A DNA stretch of 6,279 nt from Acidobacteriota bacterium (GTDB lineage: Bacteria; Acidobacteriota; Aminicenantia; Aminicenantales; Saccharicenantaceae): the NCBI GenBank assembly GCA_003476685.1, contig DMVN01000019.1, forward strand, positions 6,974 through 13,252. Reading direction: 5' to 3'. Below, one piece after another: positions 1-5,757 of this stretch. Each line of letters begins with the position of its first letter. Position 1 is the first letter of the stretch. The position numbers and the translations under genes are program-made. The notes beneath the pieces are model-generated. The model had not been told where the DNA came from. It did not search any database and was given only the letters and a program-made list of their open reading frames with translations.

Positions 1-2222
1 CCGCCGCGCAGGGCGCTCTGCGATAATCCCGTAAACTGCCGGTTAAGACCAAAGCTCAGGCTCCAGTAATTCTTGAACTGGGCCCAGACGTTGACGTTAC
101 CTCCGGCAAAAATTCTTTCACCGCCGAAGTTCCAGCCGGTCCACTGGTTGATATTCAGGTTCAGGTTGCGGAAAATGCTGAAGGGCTTGTAGAACCGATA
201 CCCAGCCCAGAAATACTGCATGGCCACGTCCGCTGACCGCAGGAAACCCATGTCGTTGAGCTCCAGGCCGGGCGACCTCCAGGTGATTCCGGTCGAGAAC
301 ACCAGGCGCGAGCCGCCGGTTCTCCCGAAATCAAGTGAGCCGCCGTGACCGTAGAGTGAGCGCCGGGTCGGGTCATAGGTCAGGTAATCGGCATCCGGTC
401 TATTAAAATAATGCACCGAAGATAACTGCGTTCTCTGCAGCGCTTCCTCGGTGCCGAAGACACCGCTACCTACCAGCTTCAATGAAAAATAATACTGACG
501 TTCTTTCCAGCTGTGGTAAAAGTCCAGGCCGCCGCTGTAAGCCGAGCGGTGCAGCAACCCTTCACTCCTGGAATCAAGATTGCGGTTGGTGGCCGTGAAC
601 ATGGCCCCGATGACCGTGGCTCCCTGGCGGTAATCTTTGGACAGTCTGAAGGCGGCGTAGTTGGTCAGGGGTTCTACCGTTTCCTGGCCGTAAAGTCCGC
701 TGTCCGGGTCGAAGGTGGAGGCCGATTCTCTGGAAGTCAGAGCTTCCATGGCCCCGATCGACCAGCCGTTTCTGGTCTTGCCCGAGAGCTTGAAAGCGCC
801 AAGGATGGTGGTTGAGGTCGGCAGGCTGCAAAAGCCGGCCGTATCCGGGTAAAGCTGCGGGGCCCGGCCGATTCGTCGGCTGTAGAAAAGGTTATCGTAG
901 GAGAAATCGCCGTCGCCACCTGTGATTCTGTAATTGGTGATGTTCTGACCTTCAACGAAAAAAGGTCTCTTTTCTTCAAAATAAGTTTCGTAGGCCGTCA
1001 GGTTGATTTCCGAAGGGTCGGCTTCGACCTGGCCGAAGTCGGGGTTGAGAGTGAAGTTGAGAGTCAGGTCGTGGGTCAGCCCGATTTTGCCGTCCAGGCC
1101 GCCGCGGATGTTCTTTTCTTTTCCGGTGAGGAAGGGGTTGCCGGGCTCGGCCGGGTAGGAACGAAGGCGACCAACAGTATAGGGCATTATTTCAATCTGA
1201 CGGGGTGGCTTGAGGCCGGTCATCCCGCGAAGTTCACCGAACTGACTGGTCCAGCCCGGGGCATTTTTGGGAATGGGCTGCCAGAGTGAAATTTCTGCTT
1301 TGCGGAATAATTCTCGCCAGACTTCCAGCCCCCAGACCTGCTCGCCTGAGGTGCTGAAGCGGAGCTGGGAGAAAGGAATTTTCATTTCCGCGGTCCAGCC
1401 CTTGTCATCAACCGCGGTTTTAACTTCCCAGATGGGATCCCAGGAAAGGTCCACCGAGTTTTCGTCGAAGCTGTCGTTGGGCAGAATCTGATCCGCTTTC
1501 ACCCCGGCCGCGTTGACCGCAAAGCAGTAGCTGGTCCTGAGGTCGTGCAGGCTGTCTATGAAAACCATCACGTAATCTCCCGAGGTGAGGTCACGACGCC
1601 CCAGGCGTCGTTCGATGGTCTGCGGTTGCGAGTCATAACAGCGAATGGCCAGGTAGAGGTGGCTGTCATCGTAGAGGATTTTGAAGGCAGTTTGTTCAGC
1701 TGGGACCTGACCTTCGTAGGGATGGAACTGAACAAAATCGGTGTACCAATCTCCGTGCTCCCAGGCCGGGTCGTCCAGTCGGCCGTCGATGGTCGGGGCA
1801 TGAGGATTGACCTTTTGAGCTTGAGCCACCTTCCTGGGTTGCTGCTTATTGTTATTGTTGTTTGTCTGCGGGCTTCCCGCTTGAGCTGGCTGGGCTGCGG
1901 CCGTAGAGGGGAAAGCGGTTAGGATTATAAGTAAAGAAAATAAAATGGCCGCAATCCGACTAATCGACAGCTTGTGCAGGGGCCGGGGGCTGTGGCCCTG
2001 CCGGACCCGTGGATTTTGGGTCGGAGAGGGAAGACGGAGTGGGGTGGGTGAGATGACAGCTTCTTCCTGGTGAAATATATTGCCTGGTGGTGAGCTTAAT
2101 TCAGTAGGAAATTGAGGTGAAGCTGCTTGTGGTAAGTGGGTCTGCGGGATACAAGCCTGCGATTTGAATGATTCAAGTTCAAGCGGCCAGATTTTTTGCA
2201 AATCTCCGGACACAATCTTCAT
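1..2222 (-). CDS. CBM9-like / DUF5916 outer-membrane beta-barrel protein (3' partial)
   Basis: The frame is open from ATG 2222 to the left edge, giving 740 codons with the C-terminus missing. A hydrophobic signal segment lies at about residues 87-106, ending STAAA-Q with likely cleavage near residue 110. An Asn/Gln-rich linker follows. From about residue 140 there is a CBM9-like beta-sandwich (PF06452 type) opening with TIDGRLDDPAW at 144-154. The family hallmark NPDFGQVEAD starts at about 393 and FEEKRPFFVEG at about 415; both are typical of DUF5916 (PF19313) proteins. The remainder alternates aromatic and polar residues like an outer-membrane barrel and reaches an LRGG-like motif at the edge. 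The family sits in the outer membrane, but its substrate is not established; carbohydrate or peptide handling is inference from the CBM9-like domain. The start is chosen because ATG 2222 follows an in-frame TAG directly and has AAGGAG nine bases upstream. The resulting 80-residue pre-signal extension is odd. Confidence 0.88.
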   Translation of the reverse strand, partial: MKIVSGDLQKIWPLELESFKSQACIPQTHLPQAASPQFPTELSSPPGNIFHQEEAVISPTPLRLPSPTQNPRVRQGHSPRPLHKLSISRIAAILFSLLIILTAFPSTAAAQPAQAGSPQTNNNNNKQQPRKVAQAQKVNPHAPTIDGRLDDPAWEHGDWYTDFVQFHPYEGQVPAEQTAFKILYDDSHLYLAIRCYDSQPQTIERRLGRRDLTSGDYVMVFIDSLHDLRTSYCFAVNAAGVKADQILPNDSFDENSVDLSWDPIWEVKTAVDDKGWTAEMKIPFSQLRFSTSGEQVWGLEVWRELFRKAEISLWQPIPKNAPGWTSQFGELRGMTGLKPPRQIEIMPYTVGRLRSYPAEPGNPFLTGKEKNIRGGLDGKIGLTHDLTLNFTLNPDFGQVEADPSEINLTAYETYFEEKRPFFVEGQNITNYRITGGDGDFSYDNLFYSRRIGRAPQLYPDTAGFCSLPTSTTILGAFKLSGKTRNGWSIGAMEALTSRESASTFDPDSGLYGQETVEPLTNYAAFRLSKDYRQGATVIGAMFTATNRNLDSRSEGLLHRSAYSGGLDFYHSWKERQYYFSLKLVGSGVFGTEEALQRTQLSSVHYFNRPDADYLTYDPTRRSLYGHGGSLDFGRTGGSRLVFSTGITWRSPGLELNDMGFLRSADVAMQYFWAGYRFYKPFSIFRNLNLNINQWTGWNFGGERIFAGGNVNVWAQFKNYWSLSFGLNRQFTGLSQSALRG

Positions 2223-2231
2223 CTATGCCTA

Positions 2232-2237
2232 CTCCTT
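2232..2237 (-). promoter_or_regulatory. Shine-Dalgarno site deciding the start of the barrel gene
   Basis: On the minus strand AAGGAG lies nine bases before ATG 2222. It is the only good ribosome-binding site in front of the barrel frame. No ATG, GTG or TTG with a comparable site occurs close to the signal segment, so this site decides in favour of the long N-terminal form. Confidence 0.65.
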
Positions 2238-2247
2238 GAGGAATTTT

Positions 2248-2273
2248 CTGGTTCTTTCAGGTAGGAGAACCAG
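2248..2273 (-). promoter_or_regulatory. leader hairpin upstream of the barrel gene
   Basis: A perfect 8-base inverted repeat, CTGGTTCT and AGAACCAG, is separated by a 10-base loop. In the minus-strand mRNA it would form a stem-loop ending about ten bases before the Shine-Dalgarno site. The 5' arm and loop contain CTCCTAC, which can alternatively pair with the AGGAG of the Shine-Dalgarno site or with GTAGG just after it. The inverted repeat is seen directly. A role in translation control is inference. Confidence 0.45.
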
Positions 2274-2312
2274 GAGCGAATCTGTGGTCGGTTGGCTGAA
2301 GCCTATCACAAA

Positions 2313-2342
2313 TTCGTAAATATATACCATCGAGCTTGTCAA
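2313..2342 (-). promoter_or_regulatory. possible promoter of the barrel gene
   Basis: The minus strand has a perfect TTGACA at 2342-2337, followed by an AT-rich stretch. The nearest good -10 look-alike (TATATT, 2324-2319) is only 12 bases away, which is too close. At 18 bases there is only the weak TACGAA (2318-2313). The -35 box is convincing and the -10 box is not. If used, it would give a leader of about 80 bases that includes the hairpin at 2248-2273. Confidence 0.3.
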
Positions 2343-2352
2343 AAGGTTGCCA

Positions 2353-2388
2353 GGAAAAAAGAGAAATGTAAGGTGTGCCGATTTTTTA
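2353..2388. repeat. hairpin-type repeat, copy A
   Basis: The copy begins GGAAAAAA and ends GGTGTGCCGATTTTTTA (2372-2388), which matches copy B at 16 of 17 positions. The two cores start 39 bases apart. Its terminal ATTTTTT can also pair with AAAAAAAT at 2391-2398 across a short loop. It lies between divergent genes, so it is not a normal terminator. It resembles short REP-like palindromic elements; the family assignment is inference. Confidence 0.55.
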
Positions 2389-2398
2389 CGAAAAAAAT

Positions 2399-2427
2399 GG
2401 AAAAATCTAGGGTGTCCCGATTTTTTA
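2399..2427. repeat. hairpin-type repeat, copy B
   Basis: The copy begins GGAAAAA and ends GGTGTCCCGATTTTTTA (2411-2427). It folds as AAAAATC (2401-2407), a bulged TA, GGG, a TGT loop, CCC and GATTTTT (2419-2425). That is a 7 + 3 base-pair stem with one asymmetric bulge, a layout common in REP elements. The element ends seven bases before the TATAAT box of the downstream gene and covers where its -35 box would be. It may therefore act as an operator or simply be a mobile palindrome that landed in the promoter. Confidence 0.6.
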
Positions 2428-2433
2428 AGTTAT

Positions 2434-2439
2434 TATAAT
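2434..2439 (+). promoter_or_regulatory. -10 box (TATAAT) for the glycosidase gene
   Basis: A perfect TATAAT lies 27 bases before ATG 2466, which would give a leader of about 20 bases. No consensus -35 box is present at the expected distance, because that stretch lies inside repeat copy B (GGTGTCC). The box is part of the near-palindrome ATTATAAT, so it also reads TATAAT on the minus strand. If this promoter is right, the upstream in-frame TTG at 2439 cannot be a start. Confidence 0.45.
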
Positions 2440-2454
2440 TGGTGATTTACGGTC

Positions 2455-2460
2455 GGGAGG
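2455..2460 (+). promoter_or_regulatory. Shine-Dalgarno site deciding the glycosidase start
   Basis: GGGAGG lies five bases before ATG 2466. It supports that ATG over the in-frame TTG 2439 and GTG 2442, which lack such a site and would put charged residues in front of the signal peptide. Confidence 0.7.
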
Positions 2461-2465
2461 TGGAT

Positions 2466-3794
2466 ATGACGGCATCAATTAACCCTGGTTTTAGAAAGGT
2501 TTTATCTATACTGGCTGTTCTGGCGTTAATCTCCGCTTCCCTGGTGACTGCGGCTGAGGTCAGCGGCCCTTCTGGCCAGAAGCTAAAGCCCATCAAGGAA
2601 CCGAAGGTTGGTCTTCCGGCCTCGGCCCTAAATCCCTGGGTGGTCGGGGTCTGGATGCATCCGGGTATGTTCGGTCGAGAAAAAGAGGCGGCCCTGAACA
2701 AGATCCGCCAGACTCTTGACGAATACCTTAAGGCCGGTATTAACTCGCTGTTCATGCTGGTCAAAAACACCACCGGCCATGTTTATTATGACAGCGAAAT
2801 TGGAGTTAAGGACCCGGCTTATGGCTGGGACTTCTTCGGTCTTTTCCTGGAAGAAGCCAGAAAAAGAAAAATGACGGTCCACCCCTGGTTCTGCGTTTTT
2901 CCGGAGTCATCGTTGCTGGGGCAGGTCCGGGAACATCCGGAGTGGCTGATAGTCGGCCCGGGGCGAGAGATGGTCAGGACGGTCAATCCGGCCCTGCCCG
3001 AAGTCCGGGCCTATGAAATCAGCCTGATGCTGGAGCTGGTTAAAAAATACGAAGTGGACTGGGTGCACCTGGACTACATCCGTTTTCCCTGTGAGCCGAC
3101 CGAACCTTATTTCAGCCGTGATGCCCGGACACTCCAGTTATTCAAGGAAGAATCCGGCATTGACTTCAACGCCCTGAAGGCCCGCGATTCAGGCAATCCC
3201 TACTGGAATGTCTGGCTGGAGTGGAACCGGGAGCAGGTAACCCGATTCGTGCGAGAGCTCCGCCAGGAGCTCGGCAAAACCGGTCACCAGGCAAAAATAA
3301 GCGCTGCGGTTTTCCCGGATGCCGACAACGCCCGCGTGCTCATCGGACAGGACTGGTTGGAATGGGGTAGGCAGGGTCTGGTGGACATGCTCTGTCCCAT
3401 GCTCTACACCAACGACCTGCCGTTGTTTGAAAAGCTGACAAAAAGAGCCCTGGTGGCGAGGGAGTCCATTGGGAGGCAGAGTGGAGCGGCGATTATGATT
3501 GCCGGCAAAACTGAGGCTCAGGCCGGAACTTCTATCAAGGAGAGAACTGCTGACCGAGGAAAAACTGCGGCTGCGGTTGGGGGTGGGGTCAGAGCCAGCA
3601 CAGTTTTAATCTGTCCGGGAATCGGCCTCATCACCTCTCACAACCAGGCCACGCCGGAGATCATGCTGGAAGAAATCAGGCTGGCCAGGGAAGCCGGCGC
3701 CGACGGCGTGGTTTTCTTCTCCGGTGGCAGCCTGAAAGAGTCCTTCCTTAATGCTCTGGCCGCGCCTGTTCCTCAACGATTTTCCCGTCTTTGA
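2466..3794 (+). CDS. secreted GHL10-family glycosyl hydrolase-like protein
   Basis: The product has 442 residues and starts with a classic signal peptide (basic GFRK, hydrophobic core, cleavage near TAA-EV at about residue 30), so it is exported. The rest matches the GHL10 glycoside hydrolase-like TIM barrel (PF02638, YngK-like). An opening strand reads VVGVWMHPGMF (about 59-69), then HPWFCVF (139-145), the hallmark DWVHLDYIRFP (198-208, with candidate acidic residues D198 and D203), DMLCPMLYTND (307-317), and a closing GIGLIT and AGADGVVFFSGGSL. Family members are predicted to cleave glycans or cell-wall sugars, but the substrate here is unknown. Residues about 336-378 form a low-complexity Ala/Gly/Thr/Lys-rich insertion between PMLYTND and PGIG that is not expected in the barrel core. 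The gene is divergent from the barrel gene, and its last 47 bases overlap the convergent ATPase gene. Confidence 0.85.
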   Translation: MTASINPGFRKVLSILAVLALISASLVTAAEVSGPSGQKLKPIKEPKVGLPASALNPWVVGVWMHPGMFGREKEAALNKIRQTLDEYLKAGINSLFMLVKNTTGHVYYDSEIGVKDPAYGWDFFGLFLEEARKRKMTVHPWFCVFPESSLLGQVREHPEWLIVGPGREMVRTVNPALPEVRAYEISLMLELVKKYEVDWVHLDYIRFPCEPTEPYFSRDARTLQLFKEESGIDFNALKARDSGNPYWNVWLEWNREQVTRFVRELRQELGKTGHQAKISAAVFPDADNARVLIGQDWLEWGRQGLVDMLCPMLYTNDLPLFEKLTKRALVARESIGRQSGAAIMIAGKTEAQAGTSIKERTADRGKTAAAVGGGVRASTVLICPGIGLITSHNQATPEIMLEEIRLAREAGADGVVFFSGGSLKESFLNALAAPVPQRFSRL

Positions 3795-4458
3795 GAGTCA
3801 TGATTCTCCGGGCTGACAGAGCCAGCTCGGGATTATGGGTAACGAGGACTATGGTGAGCCCCTCCTTTTCGTTAAGCTGCCTGAGCACCTGTCCGATTTC
3901 CCGGCTCCTTTCCGAATCCAGGTTTCCTGTAGGTTCGTCAGCCAGAAGCACTGAAGGGTGATTGACCAGGGCCCGGGCGATAGCTACCCGCTGCATCTCT
4001 CCTCCCGAGAGCTCCCGCGGGAGGTGCCCGGCTCTTTTATCCAGACCAAGATTCTTGAGAATGGCCATGACGTCTTTTTCCGCTCCCCGCTTTTTGAAAA
4101 AAGTGAAAGGGACCAGAACGTTTTCCAGAACGGTCAGCGTTGGAATCAAGTAAAAATTCTGGAATATGTAGCCGAAAAGCTGACGGCGGATTCTGGTTAA
4201 CTGGCTTTCGGACAGACCGCGGCCGTTGTCGTGAACTGTTATCCCGCCCACCGCCAATTTTCCGCTGGTGGGGTTGTCCAGGCAGCCAAGAATATTTAGC
4301 AGAGTAGTCTTGCCAGAACCCGAGGGCCCGATGATGGATAAAAATTCGCCTTCCTTCAGCGTTAATGATAATCCGTCTATGGCTGCTACCCGCTCGGCGC
4401 CTCTTTTATATATTTTTTTTATGCCGAAGGCTTCGATAATGGTGGCCGTAGTAGTCAT
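3748..4458 (-). CDS. ABC transporter ATP-binding protein, MacB/LolD type
   Basis: This is a complete 236-residue nucleotide-binding domain that powers the permease encoded just upstream; it sits on the cytoplasmic face of the inner membrane. All motifs are intact: Walker A GPSGSGKT (44-51), Q-loop Gln100, signature LSGGEMQ (150-156), Walker B VLLADE (170-175), the D-loop in TGNLDSE, and switch His208. The TGNLDSE and SGGEMQRVAIARAL wording is typical of the MacB/LolD/FtsE group (PF00005). ATG 4458 is preceded by AAGGAGG at seven bases. The gap from the permease stop is 75 bases, with no terminator or promoter I could support. The stop codon lies inside the 3' end of the opposing glycosidase gene. 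Confidence 0.93.
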   Translation of the reverse strand: MTTTATIIEAFGIKKIYKRGAERVAAIDGLSLTLKEGEFLSIIGPSGSGKTTLLNILGCLDNPTSGKLAVGGITVHDNGRGLSESQLTRIRRQLFGYIFQNFYLIPTLTVLENVLVPFTFFKKRGAEKDVMAILKNLGLDKRAGHLPRELSGGEMQRVAIARALVNHPSVLLADEPTGNLDSERSREIGQVLRQLNEKEGLTIVLVTHNPELALSARRIMTLKDGKIVEEQARPEH

Positions 4459-4533
4459 TTTCAGTCCTCCTTCAAAACAAACTCCGTTCTTGACAATCGG
4501 TGAGGCAGGGTTTGAATCCGTGGTCTCTCCTGG

Positions 4534-5739
4534 TCATTCTTCCTCGCTCCTGATGGCTTCCAGCGGTCTCATCCTGGCTGCCCTGAATGCCGGATAAATT
4601 CCGCTCAACAACCCCAGCAGAACGACTGCTGTAATTGAAATCAGAATCAGCCTGGCATCAATTGAAATAAGCCCACCGCTGGGGGAGAAAGGCAACAACT
4701 GCCGGATTAGATACTCCGTCAAGCTGGAGGTAAGAACTGCTAGCCCGGCTCCTAGCAGGCCTCCCAGCAGGCAGAGAAGAGAGGTCTCAAGCCAGATCAG
4801 CTTGAATACATCGCTGGCCAGCGCGCCCAGGGCCTTGAGAATTCCGATCTCTTTCTGCCTCTCCATAACTGACATCAGCACGGTGTTAATGACTCCCATG
4901 ATGGATATCAGGATGGCAATGAGAGCGATTGACAGAACCAGAATCCTGGCTGTTGAGACCAGGGTCATGATGGTGGTTTTGACCTGGGTCAGACTGACTA
5001 CCTGGACGTCCGGCAGTTTGAACATCTTTTCCTCAAACAATGGTAGATTTGTTTCTTTGTTAACCTTGATTCCGACACTGGTCAGCTGTCCTTCCTGGCC
5101 GAATATTTTCTGCAGTGTTTGGAGTGGTAGAAAAATCGTGCCATCGTCCTGAGTCCCGGAGCGGTTGAGAATTCCAACCACCTTTAGTTCAACCTCCTTT
5201 TCCGGGATAAGATAAACATCACCTACTTCTCTTTGTTCCAGCTCAGCCGCTTCGTAACCCATAACCACTTCCCTGGCCTCCGGGTTGGTGAACCAAGAAC
5301 CTTGCTTGAAGCTGAGACCCGGTTTGAGTCGGGGGAAAGTGGCCGGGTCTATTCCCAGGAAGGCGGTCAACCCTCCGCTCTGTCCTTTATTCGGGTCGAA
5401 TACCACCTGCATCAGCATCGGGGTGACGCTTTCCACTTCAGGTTCTCTGGTAATGAGTTTTACTATATCTTCGTTCATGTACTTGAGGCCGGTCCCGCCC
5501 TTTAGCATCAGGGTGGCTGCTTCGTAAGGGCAGCCTTTAGCCACCACCAGCATTTGAAAACCGAGATTGTCTATGTCGCGGTCCAAAGAGTTCTTGTAAC
5601 CGCTGTTAAAACCGAACAGGCTAATCAGAACCCAGGTGGCCAGGGCGATGCCGACTACAGTCAGGAAGCTGCGGGTTTTTTTGCGGGCCAGGTTTTTCCA
5701 GGCTATCTGAAAAAGGCTTAATCGTTGTCGGTTTTTCAT
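4534..5739 (-). CDS. ABC transporter permease, MacB/FtsX type
   Basis: The product has 401 residues with the four-helix layout of the MacB/LolC/FtsX superfamily. TM1 is at about 22-44, after the amphipathic WKNLARKKTRSFLT lead-in. A periplasmic domain follows at about 45-262 (MacB_PCD-like, PF12704). The FtsX-type helices are at about 263-288, 313-338 and 362-386 (PF02687). The cytoplasmic coupling segment ERQKEIGILKALGA (293-306) and the terminal YPAFRAARMRPLEAIR (382-397) are hallmarks. Such proteins move lipoproteins, peptides or drugs, or transmit force across the membrane, rather than importing small solutes. The periplasmic domain carries GCPYEA (69-74), with the only extracytoplasmic cysteine, C70. 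ATG 5739 has GGGAG at seven bases and follows the FMN-binding-like gene by 18 bases, so they are surely co-transcribed. The ATPase gene lies next. No HlyD-like adaptor gene is present in the window. Confidence 0.9.
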   Translation of the reverse strand: MKNRQRLSLFQIAWKNLARKKTRSFLTVVGIALATWVLISLFGFNSGYKNSLDRDIDNLGFQMLVVAKGCPYEAATLMLKGGTGLKYMNEDIVKLITREPEVESVTPMLMQVVFDPNKGQSGGLTAFLGIDPATFPRLKPGLSFKQGSWFTNPEAREVVMGYEAAELEQREVGDVYLIPEKEVELKVVGILNRSGTQDDGTIFLPLQTLQKIFGQEGQLTSVGIKVNKETNLPLFEEKMFKLPDVQVVSLTQVKTTIMTLVSTARILVLSIALIAILISIMGVINTVLMSVMERQKEIGILKALGALASDVFKLIWLETSLLCLLGGLLGAGLAVLTSSLTEYLIRQLLPFSPSGGLISIDARLILISITAVVLLGLLSGIYPAFRAARMRPLEAIRSEEE

Positions 5740-5757
5740 GTCTTTACTCCCAGTCGT

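Noticed and set aside
1568..1801. Short minus-strand frame beginning MPRPST within the barrel gene
   Set aside because: It is a shifted-frame reading of the CBM9-like coding region; the true frame there gives TIDGRLDDPAW.
513..1922. Plus-strand open frames opposite the barrel gene, such as 513-815 and 1545-1922
   Set aside because: They lie antisense to a 740-codon frame with clear family motifs, have no domain-like composition, and their products are arbitrary translations of the complementary strand.
2401..2427. Rho-independent terminator at the GGG-TGT-CCC hairpin followed by a T run
   Set aside because: No plus-strand gene ends upstream and both neighbours are transcribed away from it, so a terminator has nothing to terminate. 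A repeat element fits better.
2439..2465. TTG or GTG start upstream of the glycosidase ATG
   Set aside because: These overlap or directly follow the TATAAT box, lack a ribosome-binding site, and would add charged residues in front of a clean signal peptide.
4504..4522. tRNA T-arm-like string (GGATTCAAACCC on the minus strand) in the gap between permease and ATPase genes
   Set aside because: No acceptor stem, anticodon arm or D-arm can be built around it in the 75-base gap.
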